Of a stretch of DNA of 64,000 bases, positions 36,365-45,249 are shown piece by piece; position 1 is the first letter of the stretch; each line of letters starts with the position of its first letter. A program made the position numbers and the translations under genes. The notes beneath the pieces were generated by a model. It did no database searches. It was not told the origin of the DNA and saw only the letters and a program-made list of their open reading frames with translations. The stretch is from GCA-2697345 sp002697345 (GTDB lineage: Bacteria > Pseudomonadota > Alphaproteobacteria > Rhodobacterales > Rhodobacteraceae), in assembly GCA_943787605.1 (NCBI GenBank), contig CALSNB010000001.1:868001-932000 (forward strand), read 5' to 3'.

Positions 36365-37663
36365 TTACCCCGCAGCAAAAGCAGAAATCTTTCCACTTTT
36401 TTTTGAGCCTACCCGCTCTTCAATTTCATGCCTAAAATGCCGTATTAACCCTTGAATTGGCCACGCTGCAGCATCTCCTAATGCACATATAGTGTGTCCC
36501 TCTACTTGCTTAGTGACGTCAAGTAACATATCAATCTCATGAACTTCAGCATCTCCAGAAACTAATCTTTCCATTACGCGCATCATCCAACCAGTACCCT
36601 CTCTACAAGGGGTACATTGCCCACAGGACTCATGCTTATAAAATTTCGAAAGTCTCCATATGGCCTTTATTATATCGGTACTGTTATCCATAACAATTAC
36701 AGCCGCCGTTCCCAAACCAGACTGATTTTCTCTAAGCCAATCAAAATCCATAATTGCATCTTTATGCATTAAATCACCAGGCAAACATGGGACTGAGGAT
36801 CCTCCAGGGATCACTGCTTTAAGATTCTTCCATCCGCCCCTTATTCCGCCGCAATGCTTATCTATTAACTCTTCAAATGTAATCGACATAGCCTCCTCAA
36901 CGACGCAAGGGTTATTTACATGTCCAGAAATTGCAAAAAGCTTTGTTCCATGATTATTGGGGCGACCAAAGCCTTTAAACCATTCAGCACCTCTACGTAA
37001 GACAGTAGGCACTACAGCAATCGATTCAACATTATTAACAGTTGTAGGACAACCATACAGGCCTGCTCCAGCTGGGAATGGCGGTTTCATTCTTGGCATA
37101 CCCTTACGCCCCTCTAAGCTTTCTAGAAGAGCTGTCTCTTCGCCACAGATGTACGCTCCTGCTCCATGATGAAGATATAAGTCGAAATCAAAACCTGAAC
37201 CGGCTGCATTGCGGCCTAAGAGTTTTGCATCATAGCACTCATCTATCGCAGCTTGAAGCACCTCTCGCTCTCGTACATACTCTCCTCTTATATAAATATA
37301 GCAAACGTTTGCATTGATTGCGAAAGAAGAAATCAAGCAGCCTTCAATTAGTGTGTGAGGGTCATGACGGAGAATTTCTCTATCTTTACATGTTCCAGGT
37401 TCAGATTCATCTGCATTAACAACTAGATACGAAGGCCTACCATCACTGTCTTTAGGCATAAAAGACCACTTTAATCCAGTAGGGAAACCAGCACCGCCTC
37501 TTCCTCTTAACCCAGATTCTTTCATTATATTTATAATATTTTCCGGCCCTTTTTGAATTAGCTTTTTGGTTCCGTCCCAATGCCCACGCGCTATTGCACC
37601 CTTTAAGGAGCGATCATGCATACCGTAAATATTTGTAAAGATTCGATCCTTATCTAATAGCAT
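36365..37663 (-). CDS. nuoF: NADH-quinone oxidoreductase subunit F
   Basis: 432-aa FMN- and NADH-binding subunit where electrons enter complex I. GLRGRGGAGFPTGLKW (about 51-66) binds FMN/NADH, and the 4Fe-4S N3 ligands are Cys347, 350, 353 (CGQCTPC) and Cys393. I use the ATG at 37663 (MLLDKDRIFTNIYG), with GAGG just upstream; the longer frame would overlap the preceding small gene and adds residues unlike NuoF. Confidence 0.97.
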   Translation of the reverse strand: MLLDKDRIFTNIYGMHDRSLKGAIARGHWDGTKKLIQKGPENIINIMKESGLRGRGGAGFPTGLKWSFMPKDSDGRPSYLVVNADESEPGTCKDREILRHDPHTLIEGCLISSFAINANVCYIYIRGEYVREREVLQAAIDECYDAKLLGRNAAGSGFDFDLYLHHGAGAYICGEETALLESLEGRKGMPRMKPPFPAGAGLYGCPTTVNNVESIAVVPTVLRRGAEWFKGFGRPNNHGTKLFAISGHVNNPCVVEEAMSITFEELIDKHCGGIRGGWKNLKAVIPGGSSVPCLPGDLMHKDAIMDFDWLRENQSGLGTAAVIVMDNSTDIIKAIWRLSKFYKHESCGQCTPCREGTGWMMRVMERLVSGDAEVHEIDMLLDVTKQVEGHTICALGDAAAWPIQGLIRHFRHEIEERVGSKKSGKISAFAAG

Positions 37664-37667
37664 AACC

Positions 37668-37907
37668 TCAATTATCTCCATCACGATTGTTTTTTTGAAA
37701 TGCTCTGGCAAGAACTAATAAAGCCCATAAAAACCCAATAATAGCAGAAAAATCAAAGAAGAAGATTAAACGAAAATCCCAGCCATAATTTGAACCCAAA
37801 AATTGTAATAATACCCAAAAAACTGTTACAAATAAAATTACAATAGACGCATGTTTAGATGGATTATTTACGGTTCCAAAGTTAGTGTTTATCAGTTTTT
37901 GGTACAT
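37668..37907 (-). CDS. two-helix membrane protein (DUF5337-like) between nuoE and nuoF
   Basis: 79-aa protein with two likely membrane helices (about 22-38 and 47-67) and charged ends. A small membrane protein of this size (DUF5337 in Rhodobacteraceae, as I recall it) occurs at the same place in other alphaproteobacterial nuo operons; this assignment is by position and topology, not a firm match. It overlaps the nuoE stop by 1 nt and ends 4 nt before nuoF, so it is tightly coupled. Function unknown. Confidence 0.78.
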   Translation of the reverse strand: MYQKLINTNFGTVNNPSKHASIVILFVTVFWVLLQFLGSNYGWDFRLIFFFDFSAIIGFLWALLVLARAFQKNNRDGDN

Positions 37908-38614
37908 TACTCTTTAACCACAGCTGCATTTTTAATCTTATTTGGATTTATTCTTTTAACGGTATCACCAAAACTATCTGCTAATTGCACAGATGCATTG
38001 AACTGATTTTTATCACTCTCATGATCCTTTAGACTTGTTAACCCTTTTAATGGTTCAGAGGAATACCTACCAGTTTGTGATCCTGCTCGAGGAATCTTTC
38101 CAGATCTAAATGTTTCAATAATATTTTTAAAACTTTCTGCATTAAGATCCTCGTAATAGTCTTTACCAATCTGAATCATGGGCGCATTTGAGCACGCACC
38201 TAAGCACTCAACTTCTTCCCAACTAAATTTGCCATCCTCACTTAAGGTGTTTTGCTCAACCGATATCAATTCCTTGCAGATATCCATTAAATTCTCCGAG
38301 CCACAAATCATACATGAAGTAGTTCCACAAACCTGTACATGAGCAATCGATCCAACTGGCTTTAGATGATACATAAAATAAAATGTAGCTACTTCCAGTG
38401 CCCTAATATAGTTCATTCCAAGGAAGTCCGCGACGTATTCGATAGCTGGTCGAGACAACCAACCTTCCTGTTCTTGCGCTCGCCAAAGAAGAGGAATTAT
38501 TGCGGATGCTTCCCGACCTTTTGGGAACTTTTTTATTTGCTCTTTTGCCCAAGCCTTATTTTTGTTTGAAAAAACAAATGCCTCAGGCTGAATTGGATGA
38601 AGACGTCTAAGCAT
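37907..38614 (-). CDS. nuoE: NADH-quinone oxidoreductase subunit E
   Basis: 235-aa thioredoxin-fold subunit with the 2Fe-2S cluster N1a: ligands Cys96 and 101 (QVCGTTSC) and Cys137 and 141 (ECLGACSNAPM). It has about 60 extra residues after the core (about 175-235), rich in Lys, Ser and Asn, a tail seen in several alphaproteobacteria. Overlaps of 1 nt with nuoD upstream and the small membrane gene downstream place it firmly in the operon. Confidence 0.96.
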   Translation of the reverse strand: MLRRLHPIQPEAFVFSNKNKAWAKEQIKKFPKGREASAIIPLLWRAQEQEGWLSRPAIEYVADFLGMNYIRALEVATFYFMYHLKPVGSIAHVQVCGTTSCMICGSENLMDICKELISVEQNTLSEDGKFSWEEVECLGACSNAPMIQIGKDYYEDLNAESFKNIIETFRSGKIPRAGSQTGRYSSEPLKGLTSLKDHESDKNQFNASVQLADSFGDTVKRINPNKIKNAAVVKE

Positions 38615-39825
38615 TATCTATCTATCTCACCAAAAACTACATCCATAGTACCAATAATAGCAGATACATCTGCGAGCTGATGACCCTTAGACATGTACTC
38701 AATAGCTTGTAAATGCAGGAATCCAGGGGCTCTAAGTTTAACTCGGTACGGCTTATTTGTACCGTCAGCAACTAAATAGACCCCAAACTCACCTTTAGGT
38801 GCTTCTACTGCCGCATAAACGTCCCCCTTGGGAACATGAAATCCTTCTGTATATAGCTTAAAGTGATGGATTAAAGCCTCCATTGATGTCTTCATTTCAG
38901 CTCTAGTAGGGGGAACTACCTTTCCACGAGTCATCACATCTCCATCTTCTAAACGAATTTTCTGTATAGCCTGTAGAATTATAGACATAGATTGACGCAT
39001 TTCTTCCATTCGCACCAAATATCTGTCGTAACAGTCACCACTTTCACCTACGGGAATGTTAAAATCAAAATCTTCATAACACTCATAAGGCTGTGATTTC
39101 CTTAAATCCCATGCAAGACCAGAACCACGAACCATAACCCCTGAGAACCCAAAATCGAGTATATCTTGTTCAGAAACAATTCCTATATCGACATTTCTTT
39201 GTTTAAAGATACGATTTTCAGTCAGTAAACCGTCAATATCGTCAAGTACTGCTGGAAATGTCCCACACCAAGCTTCAATATCATCGAGTAGGTCAGAAGG
39301 TAAATCACGATGAACCCCGCCGGGACGAAAATAAGCAGCATGCAATCTAGCCCCAGATGCTCTTTCGTAAAAGACCATTAATTTTTCTCTCTCTTCAAAA
39401 CCCCACAATGGCGGAGTTAAAGCACCAACATCCATGGCCTGTGTAGTTACGTTTAGTAAATGATTAAGAATTCGTCCAATTTCACTATAAAGAACTCTAA
39501 TTAAAGATGCCTTATAAGGCACAGGGGTCTTAGTTAGTTTTTCAATAGCTAAGCACCAAGCATGCTCTTGGTTCATCGGGGAAACATAATCAAGTCTGTC
39601 AAAGTATGGTAAATTTTGTAGATATGTTCTACTCTCCATTAGTTTCTCAGTGCCTCGGTGAAGCAACCCAATATGAGGGTCACACCGCTCTACAATCTCT
39701 CCATCAAGTTCTAAAACTAGGCGCAGAACACCGTGTGCAGCAGGGTGCTGCGGACCAAAATTTATGTTGAAGTTTCGAATCTTATGCTCTTCGAGTAAAT
39801 TTCCATCTAAACCAGAATTACTCAT
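38614..39825 (-). CDS. nuoD: NADH-quinone oxidoreductase subunit D
   Basis: 403-aa 49-kDa-type subunit that forms the quinone site with NuoB. It has FGPQHPAAHGVLRLVLELDGE (near residue 22, in part), DRLDYVSPMNQEHAW, and the C-terminal SIIGTMDVVFGEIDR. NuoC and NuoD are separate genes, overlapping by 4 nt, which is the alphaproteobacterial and mitochondrial arrangement rather than the fused NuoCD of gammaproteobacteria. Confidence 0.97.
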   Translation of the reverse strand: MSNSGLDGNLLEEHKIRNFNINFGPQHPAAHGVLRLVLELDGEIVERCDPHIGLLHRGTEKLMESRTYLQNLPYFDRLDYVSPMNQEHAWCLAIEKLTKTPVPYKASLIRVLYSEIGRILNHLLNVTTQAMDVGALTPPLWGFEEREKLMVFYERASGARLHAAYFRPGGVHRDLPSDLLDDIEAWCGTFPAVLDDIDGLLTENRIFKQRNVDIGIVSEQDILDFGFSGVMVRGSGLAWDLRKSQPYECYEDFDFNIPVGESGDCYDRYLVRMEEMRQSMSIILQAIQKIRLEDGDVMTRGKVVPPTRAEMKTSMEALIHHFKLYTEGFHVPKGDVYAAVEAPKGEFGVYLVADGTNKPYRVKLRAPGFLHLQAIEYMSKGHQLADVSAIIGTMDVVFGEIDR

Positions 39826-40442
39826 TTTTTACCCTCAGATTCTTTATTTATTTCATCCTTTGACAAAATATACTCTGCCCCTTCCCATGGGGACATAAAA
39901 TCAAATTGTCTATATTCTTGTGTAAGCTCTACCGGTTCATAGACTACCCTTTTTCTTTCTTCGTCATACCTAAGCTCGACGTAACCGGTCGTAGGAAAAT
40001 CCTTTCTAAGTGGGTGCCCTTTAAATCCGTAGTCGGTTAAGATTCTTCTGAGGTCAGGATGTCCAGAGAATAGTAGTCCAAACATATCAAATATTTCTCT
40101 CTCAAACCAATTTGCAGCAGGAAAAATTTCTATAATGGAAGGAATGATTTCTGTTTCTTTCACCTGGACTTTCACTCTAATACGATGGTTTAGGTACATT
40201 GATAGATAGTGATATACTAATTCAAATCTGTGCTCTTTATTCGGATAATCAACAACAGTTATATCTACGAGTGTCGAAAACTTACAGTACGGATCAGTCT
40301 TTAAGAACTCAGTAAAAGAAATTAATGAAGACAATACGATAGTGACTGAAAGTTCATTAAAAACTATTCCGGATGACACAACGCTCTCAGTATGTTTTTT
40401 CTGGATATAAGAGTCTAACTTTATCAAACTTTCTGAACTCAT
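39822..40442 (-). CDS. nuoC: NADH-quinone oxidoreductase subunit C
   Basis: 206-aa 30-kDa-type subunit. Family signature: WFEREIFDMFGLLFSGHPDLRRILTDYGF (in part), then GHPLRKDFPTTGY. I choose the ATG at 40442 (MSSESLIKLDSYI), 10 nt after the nuoB stop; the longer frame to 40574 would run through the end of nuoB and adds sequence unlike NuoC. The ribosome binding site is weak (GTGGTG). Confidence 0.95.
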   Translation of the reverse strand: MSSESLIKLDSYIQKKHTESVVSSGIVFNELSVTIVLSSLISFTEFLKTDPYCKFSTLVDITVVDYPNKEHRFELVYHYLSMYLNHRIRVKVQVKETEIIPSIIEIFPAANWFEREIFDMFGLLFSGHPDLRRILTDYGFKGHPLRKDFPTTGYVELRYDEERKRVVYEPVELTQEYRQFDFMSPWEGAEYILSKDEINKESEGKK

Positions 40443-40452
40443 GAGCACCACG

Positions 40453-40986
40453 TCATCTAACAATTGTACCAGTGCGTCGAATACGACGTTGAAGCTGCAA
40501 GATACCATAAAGTAATGCTTCCGCTGTTGGTGGGCACCCTGGAACATATAGATCCACCGGAACAATTCTATCACAACCTCTAACTACCGAGTAACTATAG
40601 TGATAATAACCTCCACCATTTGCACATGAACCCATAGAAATAACATATCTTGGCTCCGGCATTTGGTCATAAACTTTTCTTAAAGCTGGAGCCATTTTAT
40701 TTGTTAACGTACCAGCAACAATCATCAAGTCGGATTGACGAGGACTTGCGCGCGGAGCTGTCCCAAACCTTTCCAAATCATATCTTGGCATAGATGTATG
40801 CATCATCTCTACCGCACAACATGCCAAACCAAAAGTCATCCAGTGCAAGGAACCAGTGCGGGCCCAGTTAATTACACTTTCCGTAGAAGTGAGTAAAAAA
40901 CCCTTATCTTGTAACTCTGCATTCAATTCCTGTGTGGCCACTTCCTTATCAAATCCAGCAGCATTAAGCCCTGTAGCTACTGCCAT
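40453..40986 (-). CDS. nuoB: NADH-quinone oxidoreductase subunit B
   Basis: 177-aa subunit carrying the terminal 4Fe-4S cluster N2, with ligands Cys56 and 57 (LACCAVEM), Cys121 (MGSCANGGG) and Cys151 (VPGCPPTAE). The ATG at 40986 (MAVATGLNAAG) has GGGG upstream at good spacing, and overlaps nuoA by 10 nt; another ATG seven codons earlier is possible. Confidence 0.97.
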   Translation of the reverse strand: MAVATGLNAAGFDKEVATQELNAELQDKGFLLTSTESVINWARTGSLHWMTFGLACCAVEMMHTSMPRYDLERFGTAPRASPRQSDLMIVAGTLTNKMAPALRKVYDQMPEPRYVISMGSCANGGGYYHYSYSVVRGCDRIVPVDLYVPGCPPTAEALLYGILQLQRRIRRTGTIVR

Positions 40987-41375
40987 TCTAAAGCCCCTTT
41001 TTTCCATTCATAGGCAAATCCAACTGTAAGAACAGTTAAAAATATCATCATAGACCAAAACCCTAAGAAACTAATATCCTTAAATGCAACCGCCCAAGGA
41101 AACAAAAATGCTATCTCTAAATCAAATATAATAAATAGAATGGCAACTAAATAAAACCTTACATCAAACTTCATTCTCGCGTCATCAAATGCTGCAAAAC
41201 CACACTCATAGGCAGAAACTTTTTCCGCATCTGGGCTTCTGACAGCCAAGAAAAATGCAGCTAAAAGCAAAATAATCCCTAGACCAACTGCCAGCCCTAA
41301 TAAAATAATAATAGGTAGGTATTCCTGCAAAAGTCCGTCCACAAACATTCTCCCTGAATCGGTATTATCAAGCAT
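40977..41375 (-). CDS. nuoA: NADH-quinone oxidoreductase subunit A
   Basis: 132-aa three-helix subunit and first gene of the operon. Typical segments are KVSAYECGFAAFDDARMKFDVRFYLVAILFIIFDLEIAFLFPWA (about 54-97, cited by position), including the loop Cys and the membrane Glu/Asp. Two ATGs are possible, 41375 and 41348; the second has AGGGAGA directly abutting it, which is too close, so I keep 41375. Confidence 0.95.
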   Translation of the reverse strand: MLDNTDSGRMFVDGLLQEYLPIIILLGLAVGLGIILLLAAFFLAVRSPDAEKVSAYECGFAAFDDARMKFDVRFYLVAILFIIFDLEIAFLFPWAVAFKDISFLGFWSMMIFLTVLTVGFAYEWKKGALEWQ

Positions 41376-41396
41376 AATAACTTTTCTACCAAGAGC

Positions 41397-41425
41397 TGTT
41401 TACGACTACCCCTCTCAGCCGTCAA
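41397..41425 (-). promoter_or_regulatory. candidate housekeeping promoter of the nuo operon
   Basis: On the minus strand TTGACG (41420-41425) and TAAACA (41397-41402) are separated by 17 nt, 22 bp before the nuoA start. The -35 box is close to TTGACA; the -10 box is moderate. It would leave a short leader. Nothing else in the 153-bp gap to the leucine operon fits as well. Confidence 0.45.
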
Positions 41426-41528
41426 CAGAGGTAATAGCGTTATCAAGACTTTTTTAATAATTAGATTAGCAAAAGTATAATTTACTACTACTTTTTTATT
41501 TAAATTAATTTCAATTGCGTATTCTCAA

Positions 41529-42305
41529 TCACCTATGAAGTAGTTTTTTTTCAAAAAAAGACTTGATTCCTTTTTTTGCTTCTTCACTCTCCCACTGACG
41601 AACCAGCATCGACACAGAATAGCCTATTTCCTCTTTGCTCGGCACACCACCTAGGCGTAAAGCTAGTTCCTTTGCTTTTTCAACTGCATACGGCACACAG
41701 TCTAGATACGGAAGGACCTCCACATTTAATGATTTTTCTCTCAACTCGTCTTTAGTAATTCGATGAACAATATTAAGATCTTTTGCTTCATTCGCTCCAA
41801 AAACTCGGCTAGACATAAACACTGTTCGGGCTTTAGCTTCAGTCATTCGGCGAATTACATATGGTCCAATAGTTGCTGGAATTAAACCAAGTCTGGTCTC
41901 TGTGAAACCAAATTTTGAATCATCTAACGCTACGACTACATCACAAACGCACGCCAGTCCTACACCTCCCCCAAAAATGTTACCGTGAACCAAACCAATT
42001 AATGGCTTTTGAAGTGAATTAAGTCCACCTAACATGTTAGCTAGTTTTTGTGCCTCAAGTCCGCGTTGATTGGCACTTGCTTCCATTTGTTCCTGCATCC
42101 ATTTTAAATCAGCACCCGCACAAAATGAGGGACCCTCTCCTCTCAATACAACTACGCGAAGAGCATTTTCATTATTTATAATTTCAGTAACCTCAGCCAG
42201 TTCATTTATCATAGTAGATGAAAGGGCGTTGTGTTTTTCTGGTCTGTTTAGCTTAAGTGTCCCGACACCTCGCTTGTCTATTTTTAAGCTGATCGTTTTA
42301 AACAT
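41529..42305 (-). CDS. liuC: enoyl-CoA hydratase family, probable methylglutaconyl-CoA hydratase
   Basis: 258-aa crotonase-fold enzyme. The oxyanion-hole regions PSFCAGADLKWMQ (about 60-72) and FGGGVGLACVCDVVVALDD (about 110-128) are clear. In this operon it most likely hydrates 3-methylglutaconyl-CoA to HMG-CoA in leucine breakdown; by sequence alone it is a general enoyl-CoA hydratase/isomerase. It overlaps the HMG-CoA lyase gene by 8 nt and is last in the operon. Confidence 0.88.
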   Translation of the reverse strand: MFKTISLKIDKRGVGTLKLNRPEKHNALSSTMINELAEVTEIINNENALRVVVLRGEGPSFCAGADLKWMQEQMEASANQRGLEAQKLANMLGGLNSLQKPLIGLVHGNIFGGGVGLACVCDVVVALDDSKFGFTETRLGLIPATIGPYVIRRMTEAKARTVFMSSRVFGANEAKDLNIVHRITKDELREKSLNVEVLPYLDCVPYAVEKAKELALRLGGVPSKEEIGYSVSMLVRQWESEEAKKGIKSFFEKKLLHR

Positions 42306-43161
42306 GACGCATATCTCTCGCTAGCTTTGCAGCCTGCATTATAATTTCCATATTAACCCCAGTCTTGAAACCTTTTCCTTGAACATACTTTAAAACTAAC
42401 TCAGTCGCTACATTTCCTGGTGCACCAGGAGCAAAAGGACAGCCTCCTAATCCACCAACAGCAGTATCAAAAACACGAATTCCTCTCTCTAGAGACACCT
42501 GAATATTTTCAAGTGCAAGTCCCGAAGTATCATGAAAATGTCCAGCTAATACTTCTACCGAGACCTCATTAAGGACATTATCTATCATTTTATCTACTGC
42601 GCCAGGAGATCCTTTTCCTAAAGTATCTCCCAACGAAATTTCATAACAATTAAATTCCCTTAATTTAGCAACTACTTTTGCCACATTACTAGCTGGGACA
42701 GGTCCTTCAAAAGGGCAATCTGTTACACACGATACATAACCTCGCACTAAGATATCATCTTTTTTCGCAAGGGATATAAATTGTGAAATTCTCTTAAAAC
42801 TCTCATCGATACTCGCGTTTAGATTAGCTTTTGAGAAACTCTCAGACGCACTACAAAAAATAGCAATCGCGTCTGGTGAACATTTCTTTGCCTGCTCATA
42901 TCCATTTAAGTTTGGTACAAGAGCAGAGTAAGAAATACCTGGGCGTCGAGTAATTTTGGAAAAAACTAGTCCACTATCTGCCATCTGAGGAACCATCTTA
43001 GGATTTACAAAACTTCCAACTTCAATTTGTTTAAGCCCAGAGGTTGATAAAAGGTTTATTAGTCTTACCTTTTCATCTAATTTAATAGTCTTTGGTTCAT
43101 TTTGCAAACCATCTCTAGGTCCAACTTCTACTATTGTTACAGGATCAAACACAATATCCAC
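42298..43161 (-). CDS. liuE: hydroxymethylglutaryl-CoA lyase
   Basis: 287-aa TIM-barrel lyase cleaving HMG-CoA to acetyl-CoA and acetoacetate, the last step of leucine degradation. EVGPRDGLQNE (12-22) has the catalytic Arg/Asp, AGHFHDTSGLALEN supplies metal-binding His residues, and the signature GGLGGCPFAPGAPGNVATE has the active-site Cys241. It lies between the carboxylase alpha subunit and the hydratase. The family is also named mvaB. Confidence 0.95.
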   Translation of the reverse strand: MDIVFDPVTIVEVGPRDGLQNEPKTIKLDEKVRLINLLSTSGLKQIEVGSFVNPKMVPQMADSGLVFSKITRRPGISYSALVPNLNGYEQAKKCSPDAIAIFCSASESFSKANLNASIDESFKRISQFISLAKKDDILVRGYVSCVTDCPFEGPVPASNVAKVVAKLREFNCYEISLGDTLGKGSPGAVDKMIDNVLNEVSVEVLAGHFHDTSGLALENIQVSLERGIRVFDTAVGGLGGCPFAPGAPGNVATELVLKYVQGKGFKTGVNMEIIMQAAKLARDMRHV

Positions 43162-43205
43162 TCTCTTAACCTATTACTAACATATAACACCTATATTATG
43201 CTAAA

Positions 43206-45155
43206 TTACTCATCATCACTTTTTAAATAAATTCTTAATATTAATTCTCTATTGTCTACTTTTTGACCCTTTGAAACTAAAATACTCTCAATTTTTCCAC
43301 TCATATTTGCAGAAATAGCGTGTTCCATCTTCATGGATTCTAAAACTACTAATCTGTCACCTTTAAGAACTAAGTCACCCTCATTGACATATATTTCTGA
43401 AATTTGTCCAGGCATTGGCGCTATAACAAGGTGGTTATTATCTGAATTTTCAGAGGATACTGTAAGCAAATCCTTGATTTGAAAATCGTACTTAAACTTA
43501 CTAATTATAGAGAAATCGCTTTTACTTTGCCAATATAGAAACTCTGTGTTTTTGCCATCAATAGTCCAGCCATTATTCTCATAGTTAATTTCATGAATAT
43601 TTTTTTCAACCTTAACTAAAAACCTAGTTCCCCCCAAACACTCGACTTCTGTCAGAAACTCTTTTTGAGAGTTCGAAAACTTAACAAATTTTCTTAAATT
43701 TTTCCAAAGTGTAAAACCAGTTAAGAAACTTGTATTATTTAAATTACTTAAACCAAGGATTCCAATTGAAGCTAAAGCTAACACCTCAGTTGTAGGTGTT
43801 CTTAAACTTGCCAATTTTTTAATATTACTACCAATCAAGCCTGTATCAAAACTCTCATTAGAAAACTCTGACAAGTTTAAAAGCCGATTTAGGAAATCTA
43901 AATTTGTTTTTACACCCATGATATGTGTTTCTAATAAAGCACGTTTTAATGCCTCAATAACCAAAGGTCTATTATCAGCAAACGCTGTTATTTTTAAAAT
44001 CATAGGGTCGTAATATGTACTAATTTTATCACCTTCAGAAATACCCGTATCGATTCTAACATTTTCTGGATAAACTATTTTTTCAATAGTTCCTGAATCT
44101 GGTAGAAACCCTGATTGAACATCTTCTGCGTATATCCTTGCCTCAATAGCATGACCCTGTATCTTTAACTCGTCTTGCCTAAGTGGCAACTCTCCACCAA
44201 ATGCAACCCGAAGCTGCCACTCGACCAAATCTAACTTTAAAATAGCTTCTGTGACCGAGTGCTCAACTTGAAGTCTTGTATTCATTTCTAGAAAATAAAA
44301 TTTGTTCTCAGATAAACCACTGGACGTATCAACAATAAATTCTACTGTCCCTGCACCTTTGTAAGATACTGCCTCTGCAGTTTTTATGGCCGCATCACAT
44401 AAGGCCTTTCTCATTACTGAAGAAATTCCAGGGGCTGGTGCTTCTTCAATGATTTTTTGATGTCTACGTTGCAAACTGCAATCTCGTTCAAACAATGCAA
44501 TAACTCTATTTCCATCACCAAAAACTTGCACCTCAATATGACGAGGTTTTTGTATATATTTTTCAATTATTACTCTGTCATTACCAAAAAACTTCAATGC
44601 TTCAGATTTAGCCTCTGACAGCAAGTTTTGGAATTCATCAGGTTTATCAACCAAGCGCATCCCTCTACCACCACCACCCGCAATGGCCTTTATTATCAGT
44701 GGGAAACCGATATTGGTCGCAATTTCCTCTAAATTATTTTGTTCCTTTGCATGATACCCAGGAACTACTGGAACCCCTACCTTTTCCATTAAACTTTTAG
44801 CTCTATCTTTTAAACCCATTGTAGCTATGGCATCTGATGAGGGCCCAATAAAAACTATCCCAGATTCTTCAACAATCTTCGCAAATTCAGCATTTTCAGA
44901 GAGAAACCCATACCCGGGGTGAATAGCTTCAGAATTTGTTTGTTTCGCTATCGTAATAATTTCATGGCTCGATAAATAGCTGATGTTGGGATCTTCGCCA
45001 GGTATCAAATAACTTTCATCTGCCATCAAAGTATGTCGAGAAGCACGATCAATATCTGAGTAAATTGCCACAGTTTTTATACCTAACCGTTTACAGGTAC
45101 TAATCACTCTACAAGCGATCTCTCCCCTATTCGCAATTAAGATTTTTGAGAACAT
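43206..45155 (-). CDS. liuD: methylcrotonyl-CoA carboxylase, biotin-containing alpha subunit
   Basis: 649-aa biotin carboxylase and biotin carrier fusion. ATP-grasp motifs KAIAGGGGRGMR and EMNTRLQVEHSVTE mark the carboxylase domain (1 to about 450); a less conserved middle follows, then the biotinyl domain with Lys609 in LESMKMEHA. BirA from this window is a likely biotinylating enzyme. It pairs with the carboxyltransferase gene 94 nt upstream. Confidence 0.93.
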   Translation of the reverse strand: MFSKILIANRGEIACRVISTCKRLGIKTVAIYSDIDRASRHTLMADESYLIPGEDPNISYLSSHEIITIAKQTNSEAIHPGYGFLSENAEFAKIVEESGIVFIGPSSDAIATMGLKDRAKSLMEKVGVPVVPGYHAKEQNNLEEIATNIGFPLIIKAIAGGGGRGMRLVDKPDEFQNLLSEAKSEALKFFGNDRVIIEKYIQKPRHIEVQVFGDGNRVIALFERDCSLQRRHQKIIEEAPAPGISSVMRKALCDAAIKTAEAVSYKGAGTVEFIVDTSSGLSENKFYFLEMNTRLQVEHSVTEAILKLDLVEWQLRVAFGGELPLRQDELKIQGHAIEARIYAEDVQSGFLPDSGTIEKIVYPENVRIDTGISEGDKISTYYDPMILKITAFADNRPLVIEALKRALLETHIMGVKTNLDFLNRLLNLSEFSNESFDTGLIGSNIKKLASLRTPTTEVLALASIGILGLSNLNNTSFLTGFTLWKNLRKFVKFSNSQKEFLTEVECLGGTRFLVKVEKNIHEINYENNGWTIDGKNTEFLYWQSKSDFSIISKFKYDFQIKDLLTVSSENSDNNHLVIAPMPGQISEIYVNEGDLVLKGDRLVVLESMKMEHAISANMSGKIESILVSKGQKVDNRELILRIYLKSDDE

Positions 45156-45249
45156 AAACTTACACCCTAAATATATGATAAATGAACAAAAAAGTTTCTA
45201 ATTTTACTATACCAAATTTCGATAACATTAATGATATCTAAAACCATCC

